This document shows, piece after piece, positions 49,805-62,154 of a stretch of DNA of 64,000 bases (its first letter is position 1; each line of letters begins with the position of its first letter). Made by a program: the position numbers and the translations under genes. This DNA comes from Phocoena phocoena (taxonomy: Eukaryota; Chordata; Mammalia; Artiodactyla; Phocoenidae): positions 4,476,881 through 4,540,880 of the forward strand of contig NC_089223.1 in the NCBI RefSeq assembly GCF_963924675.1. The letters run 5' to 3'. The notes below the pieces were generated by a model. That model saw only the letters and a list, made by a program, of their open reading frames with translations, did no database searches and was not told the DNA's origin.

Positions 49805-50323
49805 TACTGAGAAAAAGGACAAGTAAATGCTGGTCCACAGTGTTATTTTTGGGGTAATCTTTAAATTAGTTCCTGTAATCAAGTGAAAATTTTAAAAATA
49901 GATATATTTAAAATCAGGCTGTATATCCAAAGTACCTTTTTTGTTCAAAATTGTGAGATTTTACCATATATTAAAATGCTGCTTATAATCATAGAAGCAG
50001 CAATTTGGTATTTAAGTTTGTGGTACACACTTTTGTCATTGATTATATCATAAACAATACAGAACTAAATTCATACTCTTGAATTTATTTTAATTTACTA
50101 GTTAAGATGTAATGCATTTGTAGGTTTTCATTAGTATGGAAGTAATAGTAACAATGATTTCAAATGCTATATACTACCTATTAACACTATTCGGAAACTA
50201 AATTCCTCCATAGATATCTATGAAGAGAATTCACAATGGTTAACCAACCACAATCCATTCTGTCCAACCTTTATTTTCATTATATCATTTTATTCATAAA
50301 ACCACAATATCAAGTGCTTTTTT

Positions 50324-50375
50324 TTAATTGAAGTATATTTTATTTACAATGTTGTGCCAATCTCTGCTGTATGTT
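50324..50375 (-). mobile_element. Very short L1 3' end
   Basis: ttaattgaagtatattttat, ttacaatgttgtgccaatct and ctgctgtatg are the reverse complement of the last bases of an artiodactyl-type L1 3' UTR. Confidence 0.6.
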
Positions 50376-50984
50376 ACTGACATTGCACAGATAAAGAAAC
50401 TGAGGTACTGAAAGTTTATTTACCTAGATCATTAGCTATTCAAAACTGAATGGAGAATTAGAACCTAAGCACTCTCTTCTCCACGACTAATCCCACTTCA
50501 CTATACAACCATGAAGTCAAGTATTATTGAGTTCAGAGTCTACTGTGATTTTTTTTGGTAATTGATTAAGAAAAAAAAAATGAAATGGTTTTTGATAAAA
50601 AGATGTTACTGTGTGCATCTATCACTTGGAACATATAGCTAACCCTTAAACCTAGATCTAAAGTGATATTTGGGTGTTCTAATAATCTGTATTAGACATA
50701 GCTATTATTTCAAAGAACTGGTAGGAGGTATTTTTAAGCATAATAGAATTATACCTTTAAAATCACACAATCTTTAAAACTGAGGAATATAAATATTTAA
50801 GGGCAGAAAAGTTATATTACTTTTATTGGTGTTCAGTTCACATAATACACATATTGGATGGAATATTTAGAAAATATCAATATCAAGGGAAAAAAACCCA
50901 AAAATATTTGTACAACATTTTATTAGAGAATCATTGCAAAGAAAGGATGAATTAGTAACCCTTCTTATGGTTACAATAAATAAC

Positions 50985-51195
50985 TTTTGTTGAGTGATTC
51001 CAATGTGCAAGCTATTGTTCTAAGCATTTTTCATGGATCAGCTCAATTAATACAACTCTTTTATGAGGGAGCTACTTTTACTATCCTCATTTCACAAATG
51101 AAGAAGCACACAGAGCATGGTTAAGGAACTCACTCAAGGTCACATAGACATTTAAGTGGGAGAGCTGAGATTGAATGCCAGTCAGCAGGGCTCCA
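50985..51195 (+). mobile_element. MIR SINE
   Basis: gcaagctattgttctaagca, cttttatgagggagctactt, tcatttcacaaatgaagaag, gaactcactcaaggtcacat and agagctgagattgaatgcca follow nearly the full MIR in order. Confidence 0.82.
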
Positions 51196-52793
51196 GGGCT
51201 GCCCTACCAAGCACCATAGTTTATTTTCTCTTTAGAGCTAAGACACCACTAGGATCTCTGCTTGTTGCTTTTCCAGAAAGCAGGGTTTTTTGTTTGTTTG
51301 TTTTATTACGTTTTAAATTTTGTTTTCTCTCTTTCTCTAAGTGGAATTAGAGTAAAAACCAAAATAACTCCCAGGCTTACTTCAGTATTTGTAGCTATCA
51401 CTTTAACATTTTAATTTCAGCATAAACTTAAAATTATTTCTACTTTAATATTAGACAATGCATACAGTTTTATTTTTTTCTTGATGTTTTGTTTTAAGAA
51501 AAGACAATAGTTGGTACTATTGCAAAATTACAGTAATGTTAATGTATTAAAATGACTACCATTTATCATAAATGTACCATCTTCCAAGAATCATCCATAA
51601 AAATGATCTCAGGTATAATTAGGCTTTTCAGAAATATAATACACAGCTACAATAAAAGGATCATCAGCCTTGTAATTTTCAGGATCCTGACCTCTTGATT
51701 ACTTTAGCTTTGATTTAGGAGATAGGTTATTGTCATTTTAAAAATAATAATTTCACTATTTAAGTTTTTCATAATTATTCTAATTTAATAGTATGCCAAA
51801 TTCATTTTCTATAATGGAAACTATAAAAAAGGGAGTCCGATCATAATTTTTAAAACATACTGGATAAACATTGCTCAATGAATTCTTAGTATTTAATATG
51901 CTAGCATGTGTTGTGCAATTTCAAAAATTAATACAGTATGTTACATATTTGCATATTATATATATAACATTATTTCGTTATGATAGAGTCAGGAATAGAT
52001 AAGGTTTTCTGCAGTGCAAAACAATCAGAAAAGCCCTTGTTACATGTTCACAGTGTATTGGCTGAAACTATTTGGGGGTCCAATTTTGTGGTCCTGCCTC
52101 TAACTGGAAATTTTCTGGTCCTTGAAAAAAAAAGACAAATAAAAACAAAGAGGAAAAAAAAAAAAAGCCAGAGAGAAAAGAGTGTTGACAAGCATGAATC
52201 AGTTCTTAATGTCTGAAAAGTGACACATATATCACTTTTGCTTTCATTAACTTGACCAAAGTAAGTTACAAAGCTATTCTGAGTTTATTAGGATGGGAAA
52301 GGGATATGAAGAATGAGCATGACCTCTATAGGGGGGTTAGAGACAAACCTGGACCTAACTGAACATAGTAGTTGCTAAATAAATGTTTTTGAATAAATGT
52401 TAAAGTAAAATTGTTTCTGCATTAAAGACACTTTCTTGGGCAGATCTTTAGAAAATCTGAGTAAACTCAAGATAAAGCCGACTATTTCCTCAGAAGGAAG
52501 CCCTGATAACCACCAGCAACAGGATTGCATTGCTTGGGTCTCTGCCTCCTAGACCATCCAGCAGTGATGGGCTATCAGATCCTATGTGCTCTGATCTCCT
52601 TGACTCCTTAGCTCTACACAAGGTATTATTTCTTAGTTACCCACAGAATAGTATTAAAATTATCCTACTGGTTAAAGTTATAGGGAAAAAAAAAAAAACC
52701 TCTGAGACTTATGTATGTCTTCTAGATTAGGAGTATCTGTACTTGATGGACACAAAATTACTTCAAAGTTTCATCAGTGCGTTCAAAGCTATA
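51196..52793. other. No gene recognised
   Basis: AT-rich. ORFs at 51980-52216 and 52530-52730 have no recognisable domains and end in A-rich low-complexity stretches. Confidence 0.45.
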
Positions 52794-52800
52794 ACACACA

Positions 52801-52844
<44 letters not shown>
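52794..52844 (+). repeat. (CA)n microsatellite
   Basis: CA units with a single cata interruption near 52806. Confidence 0.95.
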
Positions 52845-52847
<3 letters not shown>

Positions 52848-54938
52848 TTCTCAAACTTTATTGGATATTTTCTCTCTGTCTCCTCTATTTCCTTCTTTGC
52901 TAAACAAGAATAACTCTATTACACAAGGCAAAATACTAATAAAAATTATGTAAGCTCTTTTATATACATTATAGGAATAAAAATGCTACAAGTAGGGAAT
53001 AAGTAAGAGAAAAGCAAAAAACAACTTTTAATAGTGTAAAATATTAATGGTCAGTGTCTTTAGTGACACTGTTGGCCTACTTATATTTAAACTACATTGC
53101 CTGTAAGCATCTAGGACTTCTTTCTTTTCATAGCCATACAACTATTATTTCTATTTTCTTTGACATGACCCCTGCTGTTATAGATTATCCCTAGGCAAAG
53201 GCAGCTCTTCTAGGTCTTAATATGACAAAATCAAGAAAGTCAATTTCTGTGTCAAAAATATGTACTATTTTTATTCCATTGAAGTTGAATTGTTTGATAT
53301 CACAAAGACTACAAAGGAAAGGTTAATTTTCCATGAAAGTTGCTATAGTATTTATACACTGTAATGTCTGTTGAAAATATATATTGTAGAAAAGTGGGCT
53401 GTAATTATGAGTATCTTTCAGCATGTAAACTCTTAGACAGTTTCAACAATGCCACACGTATTTCATCATAGTAGTCTATAACTGAGGGAAAGGGATAATA
53501 TGGTTTCAGGAAATTTTAGCCAGAAAATTGTAGAAGTTGCTACTTATAGATATTAATAGTAATGTGTTTTAGAATCAGCACCATGGGATGAAGATTATAG
53601 TGTCTGAAGAGAGGAAAACTAAAATGCATTGATTGTATTATTGTGTACTGTCATGAATTTTTAAAACATTAGCCCATTTATGTACCAGGGTGAACACTCA
53701 AAACGGTAGAACAAGATGGAGAGAATAGCTTTTTCACACAATTGAGTTATCTCATGCAAAGGATAGTGAGAACCTGTGCTAGGGGAGCACAGAGCTGGTG
53801 AGTCTGGGACACTCTTCCCAGTGGAGTAGAATCCTGGGTCTGGCTCAAAGTCATACAGAAGGCATGGAGGATGAGGCAATGGTCACTAGATGACAAAAAG
53901 GAATTGGTGTTCAAATCTGAGGAGGGGTGATTATGCACCAAATAAAGTGACCTGTCTCTCCATTAACCCACAGATCCTCAAGGGTTCACCGGAAAAAGAA
54001 AAGCTAAGACCTGTGTATTCATATGGGAGGAAACCAACATGATCGTAAGCAAATAAAATCAGAAATTTGTATAAATTTGGAGAGGAGCAAGAATATGAGT
54101 TTGGGGGTTTGAATTAATTTCATCCATATCTGCAAGGGCAAGAATGACTCAAGCAAAAATATGGTCTACTGTAGGAGTGTTTATTCCCATTAATTACATA
54201 TGACAAAGTTGAAAATTAGAAAACTTAACTTCCTGCTAACAGTAAATAATTTAGGAAGCAAATGAGAGAGCTTGGATTTGAAAGTTGATCCATAGTTCTT
54301 TTTCACATGGAACATATAGAAATGTAGAAGCTACCCTCATAAAATGTTTATGACATAAATATATGTGAATTTTTAGTGTAGTCTGTGTTGTTATTATCGT
54401 GCCACTATTAAACTTATCTGTTTGGAGTAGAGAACCTTCAGTTTTCACCAGTTAGGTACTGACCACACAAGCACAGGTGCACATAATCGCAAGCAATTTT
54501 AGAGACACTGTTTCAATATGTCTTTCTTAATGACAAATTGCCAAAACAAAAGGTATGTGCCTTTTGTATATACAAATACAAATGTGTATATACACATACA
54601 TCTATACAAATATATGCATATTACATGTGCATATCTAATTCATAATATTACTATATATTTCTATGATTTTCCCACATCAGAAATAATTTAATTCTAGATG
54701 TTAGTGTAAACACTATTAGAATATTTAATGTTAGTAAAATATTTTATAGTAACTCAGAAAACAAATTAAATGTATGAGTCATATATATTCCATGTAACCT
54801 TTGAATATATTTTGTTTTGCGTGTTATACCATTTATAACTTTGGCTTCTCTCAAAGTTATGTAAGTTAGGGATAGTTTTACTTTTATTACAACCATCTTA
54901 AATGATAAGAAAAATAGTACAAAGGAAAATCCAATTTA

Positions 54939-54939
<1 letters not shown>
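52845..54939. other. No gene or confident repeat recognised
   Basis: 53680-54010 is somewhat GC-richer, with short ORFs on the minus strand (64-72 codons) that lack recognisable character. The rest is AT-rich. Confidence 0.45.

Positions 54940-54976
<37 letters not shown>
54940..54976 (+). repeat. (CA)n microsatellite
   Basis: Uninterrupted CA units, about 18 copies. Confidence 0.96.
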
Positions 54977-54977
<1 letters not shown>

Positions 54978-55974
54978 AGAACACATGATTTTTCAAAGCA
55001 TTTGATTTACTTTAATTGTATCTTGGTTTTAGTAGTATTTTCTCTCTATGACAGTTCGGTTACTTTGTTGAGCAATGAAATTATCAGAAAATGCATTGTA
55101 AATTGGTTAATTTATGCCACCTTTCAGACTTATCTAAGAAATGTATTTTAAGAATTGCCATAGTTTCTCATTTTGTTAAATGAGGTTATAACTTGATGCT
55201 CATCCTTGCAGAATGCTCACTGAATTCACTTTTTAAACAAAGGCAGTTGTAAAATATATACATGTATTAGAAATTATAAATACAAGTTCTAAAGGAAAAT
55301 GACTGCCAAATATTAAAATAACTAATTTGAAGATAATGGAGTTGAAAACTAAAGAAAAATTAACAAATAAAAATAAATAAAAACAACAACAACAAAAACT
55401 CAGCATACATCCTACCCTTTAGAATAAAGGTGAAATAATTTCTTGTTCTTTTCTCATATTTACATCACTTATGTATTATTTCTATCATTGAAATGAGACA
55501 AAAAATTGGTTTCCTAAAGCTTCCCTCATGAATTCTATCAAATTGTGTCTCGTTTCTTTCAGCCCATCCATTTTCTATCATATCAGTAGAATACAATTCA
55601 CCTTTAAGGAAGTTGTAATGAAAACCGTACAACTTAATCACAGAGATGAACAAGGGTTAAGTGACTTGTTTTTTTAAAAATGCATATATCACTTCTAAAA
55701 AAGAAAGACTTAAACTTTCCTAAAAGTTAGTCACTTTTTTGGTTGCTTTTTCTTGGGTATATGCCAACGTTTGCTAGCATTTTTACACTTTAAATAGTTA
55801 ACATTATTGACCTGGTCAAGGGGGCATTGTCATTTCTTCATGGTAGGTGTTTCTCCTCTTCACCTGGGTCAGAAAAATACAGTAAAACTGATTCCAAGTA
55901 TTCCTATGCATTTTAATGTGATTTATCCAGAGTCTGACAGAAAACAGATCAGGGGACATTAGGATTCTGGAGTA
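54977..55974. other. No feature recognised
   Basis: AT-rich, with an AAC/AAAT-rich tract at 55360-55398. Confidence 0.5.
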
Positions 55975-56130
55975 GATAAGACTCTCCACTCACTTGCAAT
56001 GATGTAGCCTTAGATAAGCTACAAATTTTGAGACTCACTTTCCTTGCCAAAACAGTGAAAGTAATTTCTACCTTCCAGGTTCAAGATGAGGGTTCACTAA
56101 AATTGTCCACCCAAAAGACAGTAAATAAGA
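55975..56130 (+). mobile_element. MIR-like fragment
   Basis: agccttagataagctacaaa, ctcactttccttgccaaaac and aatttctaccttccaggttc follow the MIR middle portion, with much divergence. Confidence 0.5.
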
Positions 56131-56627
56131 AAACTAAGTACCATAAAAATACATATTTATAAAAATAGATCATGACTTGTATACATTTCTTTGTAGTGCT
56201 AACCTTAAAGTTAAACACAAACTTATGCAGTTGGGTTAGGGTGGGGCTGGCTAGGAGAAAGCCTTTTACGGGAATTCTAGGAAGAATCCCTAGAATTGAT
56301 GGGAGAAACTCAGGAAGAGTTGGGCAGTTATACTTTGAATTATAAAGAGAAAAAAATGATTAATATTCACTTCCCAGTTGAGAAGAACCACTGTTCAATA
56401 GAGTCCACTCAGTCCTTAGAAGAAGCTTCTGGTCTGGAATGAATCTTCCAGTGGACAATTTCAGCGCCCAGCACAGAGGCTGCTTGCACAGGAAGGAGCA
56501 GAATTCGTTCTTTGGATGAATGGCGTGAGTGCCATGAACGACTGGGGAGTCCCTACCCTACACGATCATTCCTCTTGACAAGGGTTTTGATTATAAGCAT
56601 TTGTATACATTGGGCACGATTACGGTA

Positions 56628-56969
56628 AGTCCCCTACATACAAACCTTCAAGTTGCAAACTTTCAAAGATTCGACATGCGTTTGCATGTCCGATCACGTA
56701 AGTTAGTTCACGTGTCTGGCGTAAATTGTCAAGTGCATGCATTCTCTACAAGTGGTTGTGCTTTTGTGTGCTTTACTGTACAACACTGTACAGAGTGCAG
56801 TAGCATCGTATCTTTATTTCAAGCCCAGCACGTCCTGAAGCAAGTGTACAAGCAGCGGTATGTGGCTGATTGTGTTCGTTGGGTACCTCAGCTAACTTTG
56901 TTGGACTTATGAACAAGTTGGGCTTAGGAACGCACTCTTGGAATGGAACTCGTTTGTATGTAGGGGACA
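56628..56969. mobile_element. Non-autonomous Tc1/mariner-superfamily element (Tigger-like)
   Basis: Seventeen-base perfect terminal inverted repeats: gtcccctacatacaaac at 56629-56645 and gtttgtatgtaggggac at 56952-56968. TA dinucleotides at 56626-56627 and 56970-56971 fit the TA target-site duplication of Tc1/mariner elements. The length of 342 bases is too short for a transposase gene. A 103-codon ORF overlaps it but also uses flanking sequence. The family assignment to Tigger is an inference. Confidence 0.85.
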
Positions 56970-56971
56970 TA

Positions 56972-58930
56972 CTGTACATGCCTCTTCAATGGCTTAAGAG
57001 AACAAAAGATATTTGATTTCACAGTGGGTGATGGCGGTTTTATTTCTCCACGGGAATTACTAATGTTATTTCAACAAAAACACCAATTTTATAGACAAGC
57101 ATGTACTTCTTGAGTCAGAGAGTGTGACTCAAATGAGAAATACTAGGAATAAATGAATTAGGTTAAGCTATTGTGTAAAATAGTAGCTGGCTTTCTTAAG
57201 AATAGAGGGGTCAAGAGAAATTTTTAATAAAATGTCACAATGAACTATATAAAATATATAAAATTCAAAATTTGCTATATAAAATAAATGTCTATACTAA
57301 AATAATTTCCAAATAGATCTATATTTATCATATGGTATACATTCAAACATATTACTGAAACTCAAAAGATTATTTTTTAAAAATTCCAAACAAAAACATG
57401 CCAAATCATTTTCCTAAATCTAAACCTGATAATAATTACCACGTAAATAACAGTGTAACTATACCTATCTTCACATTTCTTCTGAGGAATACATTTGTGA
57501 GTTCTGTTTTGTTCTTTTCATTCTAGTCTTATTACCACTAAGTTCTACAGCTTGGAAGGAAAGATTAAGAATGTTCTCAAGAATCTGACTCAAGGCAGTA
57601 ATATTAAAGAGAAGAGAGTCAAGAGAGTCTTGATTAAGCCCTAATTGTGCAATTTGGAGTAAATTAATTATATTGCAAAAAATATAAAGATTAAGATTAG
57701 CAGAGTTTTATGCCCTGGGCTATGTAAACATAGGGCAACATTGCCATAAGGCATCTTTGGAGAGCTTTCTAAGTGGTATCTTCAGACCTATTCTATATTC
57801 CCTTGAAATTTCACAATTGAAGAAAATTATATATTCATGTCTATAAGGAGTACATGGAAAACAAAGTTCTCCTTTGAGCATAAACAGACTCTTTTTTTTT
57901 TCAATATAATGGCAGTGTGCATTTTTGCAATCAGAGTGCTGACTCACATTTGTTTCAGGATATATAGTTATACTGGAAATATACAGAGACTCAGAGAAAT
58001 GTGCTCCTAGTTATTCATTACATCAATGCCAAAATATACAGGAAGTGCAGGAAGAAGACAGAGAAGTATGTATGATGTTCAGTCCTAGGACTATAATACC
58101 GTTTACTAGTTTGCTTGTTTTCTGGTCACATAGCAACTTATCATCTCACTATCAGAGACACCAATCATATTACACTGAAGTTAATTTAATAACATTTAAT
58201 TTCCTCACTTAGAATGGTTAGATAAACACCTCAAAATTAAATGCAATCTCAGTTCATTGGATTTTTTTTTCCAACATTTACATATTAAAGTGTGCATAAT
58301 TTTGGCTGGTTTGGGAAGAACGATTCAACACAGGGGAGGAGAAGACACTAAAGAAAGAGCATCTGGGTCTGAACAAGAAATAATGCTCAACAAGAAGAAT
58401 GAAAGCAAGATATTTCAAACCTTGCTATTTTTTTTTTGTTTGGTTTGTTTGCTTATTTTGTTTTTAAATGCTTATATACATCATGTCATTAAATAGCTTA
58501 TAGTCTTAGAGAGATACAATATAAACCACAAATTTATAATATATAAAGGTCTTATAAGCATACAGTAAAAACCACATGTATATAATACAGAATACTAATT
58601 AGTGAAAGCAGGGGGAAATATTTTGATGCTGAGGGAACGGTAAACTACTTCCATTTGGGAAAAGGCGAAAATTCTCACATATCATAAAGAATATAAATTT
58701 TCCTAAAAAGATAATTCAGGCCGAATTTCTTGATTAAGAAATGAGAAGGAACAGCATGAAGAAAGGCATGATGGAGGGAGAACATGTGTGCATAAGAGGA
58801 AGGTGAGTATTGTAACCAAATAGCTTGTTGTTTTCAAAGATATTCTTCGAGGGAAATATTAAAAATATATTTAAGTATAAAATTAATGATTTTAGGAAGG
58901 TCTACATAGCATCAAAGTGTAGTCATTAAA
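56972..58930. other. No gene or confident repeat recognised
   Basis: AT-rich. T-run at 57892-57901 and 58429-58438. No exon supported. Confidence 0.5.
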
Positions 58931-58947
58931 AAAGAAGCCATTTTGAA

Positions 58948-59044
58948 TATATGTATATGTATAACTGTATCACTTTGCTGTACACCTGAAACTATCACAA
59001 CATTGTAAGTCAACTACACTCCAATAAAATTAAAATTTTAAAAA
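58948..59044 (+). mobile_element. Very short L1 3' end with TSD
   Basis: tatgtataactgtatcactt, tgctgtacacctgaaactat, cacaacattgtaagtcaact and ctccaataaaattaaa form the last 90 or so bases of an L1, followed by A-run. Duplication aaagaagccattttgaa (58931-58947) and aaagaaggcattttgaa (59045-59061), with one mismatch. Confidence 0.9.
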
Positions 59045-59061
59045 AAAGAAGGCATTTTGAA

Positions 59062-59447
59062 ACACCCTGTGGTTTTCCTATATGCAATCATCAAACATTT
59101 ATGGAGCATATACTGGGTTAGATACTGCTCTTGATCTGGAGAAACAAGAGTGAACAAGACAGCCAAATTCTCATCTCTCTTTAAGGAATTTATATTCTAA
59201 CAAGAAAGGAAGAGGATTTCTATTTATATCTGTGCCTCTATTGTTTATTTGCATGCTGATGTATGTATGCATGTGTATGTGTCTATACCCACTCAGGTAA
59301 GCAAGTAAGTAGGTAATGTAAATTCAAATATTAACAAGTATCCTGAAGAATAAAACCCAGGTCGGGGATAGAAAGTTTGGGTGGGATTTAAAGATTGAAG
59401 ACATGAATGCATCCCGAGACCTGAATGGTGAACAGAAATGAGGCTTT
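59062..59447. other. Left flank of the full-length L1; L2/MIR-like trace
   Basis: 59085-59215 (aacatttatggagcatatac, aacaagagtgaacaagacag) resembles a common ancient repeat 3' region. Otherwise unassigned. Confidence 0.35.
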
Positions 59448-60800
59448 GGGGGGGGACCTTGAAGATGGCGGAAGAGTAAGACGCGGAGATCGCCTTCCTC
59501 CCCACGGATACACCAGAAATACATCCACACGTGGAACAACTCCTACAGAACTCCTACTGAAGGCTGGCAGAAGACCTCAGACCTCCCAAAAGGCAAGAAA
59601 CTCCCCACGTAACTGGGTAGGGCAAAAGAAAAAACAGAGACAAAAGAATAAGGACGGCACCTGCACCAGTGGGAGGGAGCTGTGAAGGAGGAAAAGTTTC
59701 CACACACTAGGAAGCCCCTCCGCGGGCGGAGACTGCGGGAGGCGGAGGGGGGAGTTTCGGGACCGCGGAGTAGTGCACAGCGACGGGTGCGGAGGGCAAA
59801 GCGGGGAGATTCCCGCACAGGATCGGTGCCGACCGGCACTCACCAACCCGAGAGGCTTGTCTGCTCACCCGCCGGGGCGGGCGGGGCTGCGAGCTGAGGC
59901 TCGGGTTTTGGTTTTGGACGGAGCTCAGGGAGAGGACTGGGGTTGGCGGCTTGAACATAGCCTGAAGGGGTTAGTGCACCACGACTAGCCGGGAGGGAGT
60001 TCGGGGAAAAGCCTGCACCGGCCGAAGAAGCAAGAGACTTTTTCTTCCCTCTTTGTTTCCTGGTGCGCGAGGAGAGGGGTTTAAGAGCGCTGCTTAAAGG
60101 AACTCCAGAGACGGGCGCGAGCCGCGGCTAAAAGCGCGAACCCCAGAGACGGGCGCGAGCCGCGGCTGAGGGCGCGAGCCCCCGAGACGGGCGCGAGCCG
60201 CGGCTGAAAGCGCAAACCCCAGAGACGGGCGCGAGCCGCGGCTGAGGGCGCGAGCCCCCGAGACGGGCGCGAGCCGCGGCTGAAAGCGCAAACCCCAGAG
60301 ACGGGCGCGAGCCGCGGCTGAGGGCGCGAGCCCCCGAGACGGGCGCGAGCCGCGGCTGAAAGCGCAAACCCCAGAGACGGGCGCAAGCCGCGGCTGAGGG
60401 CGCGAGCCCCCGAGACGGGCGCGAGCCGCGGCGGGAAGCGCAAACCCCAGAGACGGGCGCGAGCCGCGGCTAAAACCGCGGACCCCAGAGACAGGCGGGA
60501 GACGCTAAGGCTGCTGCTGCCGCCACCAAGGGGCCTGTGTGCGAGCACAGGTCACTCTCCACACCCCTCTTCCGCGGAGCCTGTGCAGCCCGCCACTGCC
60601 AGGTTCCCGGGATCCAGGGACAACTTCCCCGGGACAGCGCACGGCGGGCCTCAGGCTGGTGCAACGTCACGCCGGCCTCTGCCGCAACCTCACGCTGCCT
60701 CTGCCGCCGCAGGCCCGCCCCGCACGCAGTGCCCCTCCTTCCCCTATCCCCCAACCCCCGGCCTGAGTGAGCCGGAGGCCCCGAAGCAGCGGCTCCTGTA
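59448..60800 (+). promoter_or_regulatory. CpG-rich L1 5' UTR promoter region
   Basis: By analogy with other mammalian L1s, the 5' UTR holds an internal RNA polymerase II promoter that starts transcription at its first base. The motif AAGATGGCGG at 59462-59471 matches a YY1-type site, which in human L1 also sits just inside the 5' end and fixes the start. High CpG density from 59690 to 60780, against AT-rich surroundings, forms a CpG island that would be a methylation target. Promoter activity is inferred. Confidence 0.7.
60108..60491 (+). repeat. Array of ten 38-bp CpG-rich monomers in the L1 5' UTR
   Basis: The word gagac recurs at 60108, 60146, 60184, 60222, 60260, 60298, 60336, 60374, 60412, 60450 and 60488, a constant step of 38 with no indel. 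Each unit contains gggcgcgagccgcggc (one carries gcaagc). Tails alternate between ctgaaagcgcaaacccca and ctgagggcgcgagccccc in the middle units, giving a 76-bp higher-order period. The outer units are more diverged. Confidence 0.97.
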
Positions 60801-60994
60801 ACCCCGTCCTGTCTGAGCGAAAAAACAGACGCCCTCCAGCGACCTACACGCAGAGGCAGGGCCAAATCCAAAGCTGAGCTCCTGTGAGCTGTGAGAACAA
60901 AGAGAAAGGGAAATCTCTCCCAGCAGCCACAGAAGCAGCGGATTAAAGCTCCACAATCAACTTGATATACCCTGCATCTGTGGAATACCTGAAT

Positions 60995-61534
60995 AGACAA
61001 GGAATGATCCCAAATTGAAGAGGGGGAATTTAGGAGCGAGATCTATGATTTTTTTCCCTTTTCCTCTTTTTGTGAATGTGTACGTGTATGCTTCTGTGTG
61101 ACATCTAGTCTGTATACTCTAGCTTCCACCATTTGTCCTAGGGCTCTATCCGTCCATGACTTTTTTTAAAAAATTCCTTTTCTTAATAATTAAGTTTAAT
61201 TGTAATAACTTTATTATACTTTACCTTCGTTCTTTCTTTCTTTCCTTCCTTCCCTCCCTCCTTTAGACAACGAATCACCCCAAATTGAGGAGGTGGTCTC
61301 AGGGAGCAGGATTTATGATTTTTCCCCCTTTACCTCTTTTTGTGAAGGTGTATGTGTATGCTTCTGTGTAAGATTTTCTCTGTATAGCTTTGCTTCCAAC
61401 ATTTGTCCTCAGGTTCTATCCATCCCTTTTTTTTTTTCTAAATATTTTTTAATTCAATAACTATATTATACTTTATTTTATTTTTACTGTATCATCTTTC
61501 TTTCTGTCTTTTTTTTCCTACTTTCCCTCCTTCC
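60995..61534 (+). repeat. Diverged tandem duplication, 270-bp step, in the L1 5' UTR
   Basis: Copy 1 (60995-61264) and copy 2 (61265-61534) share the order agacaaggaatgatcccaaat / agacaacgaatcaccccaaat, then a gatctatgattttt / gatttatgattttt block, cctctttttgtgaa, gtatgcttctgtgt, ccaacatttgtcct-like text and a pyrimidine tract. The start words are offset by exactly 270. Confidence 0.88.
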
Positions 61535-61620
61535 TTCCTTCCTCCCTCCCTCCTTTCTTTCCTTCTTTGCTTCTTTCTTCCTTCCTTCCTTTCCTCCTTT
61601 CCCTCTTTCTTTACTCATAC
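61498..61620 (+). repeat. Polypyrimidine (CTTT/CCTT)n tract
   Basis: Almost pure C/T on the plus strand (cctccttccttccttcctcc and similar). A shorter equivalent is at 61228-61264 in the first 270-bp copy. Confidence 0.93.
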
Positions 61621-62154
61621 TTCTACTAATTCTCCCTACTTTTTCTCCCTTTTATTCTGAGCTGTGTGGATGAAAGGCTCTTGGTGCTCCAGCCAGGAGT
61701 CAGGGCTCTGCCTCTGAGGTAGGAGAGCCAACTTCAGGACACTGATCAACAAGAGACCTCCCAGCTCCACATAATATTAAACGGTGGAAATATCCCAGAG
61801 ACCTCCATCTTAACACCAGCACCCAGCTTCACTCAACGACCAGCAAGCCACAGTGCTGGACAACCTATGCCAAACAACTAGCAAAACAGGAACACAACCC
61901 CACCCATTAGCAGAGAGGCTGCCTAAAATCATAATAAGGCCACAGACACCCCAAAACACACCACCAGACGTGAACCTGCCCACTAGAGAGACAAGATCCA
62001 GCCTCATCCAGCACAACACAGGCACTAGTCCCCTCCACCAGGAAGCCTACACAACCCACTGAAACAACCTTAGCCACTGGAGACAGACATCAAAAACAAC
62101 GGGAACTACGAACCTGCAGCCTGCAAAAAGGAGACCCCAAACACAGTAAGCAAA

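Noticed and set aside
56601..56912. 103-codon ORF as a host gene
   Set aside because: It spans the boundary of a non-autonomous DNA transposon with inverted repeats and is best explained by it.
59425..59988. Several ORFs of 66-98 codons near the L1 5' end
   Set aside because: They result from high GC in the L1 5' UTR. No conserved L1 protein is known at that place and frames conflict on both strands.
60108..60491. CRISPR-like array
   Set aside because: The units are directly adjacent with no unique spacers, and the window is mammalian. It is a tandem repeat in an L1 5' UTR.
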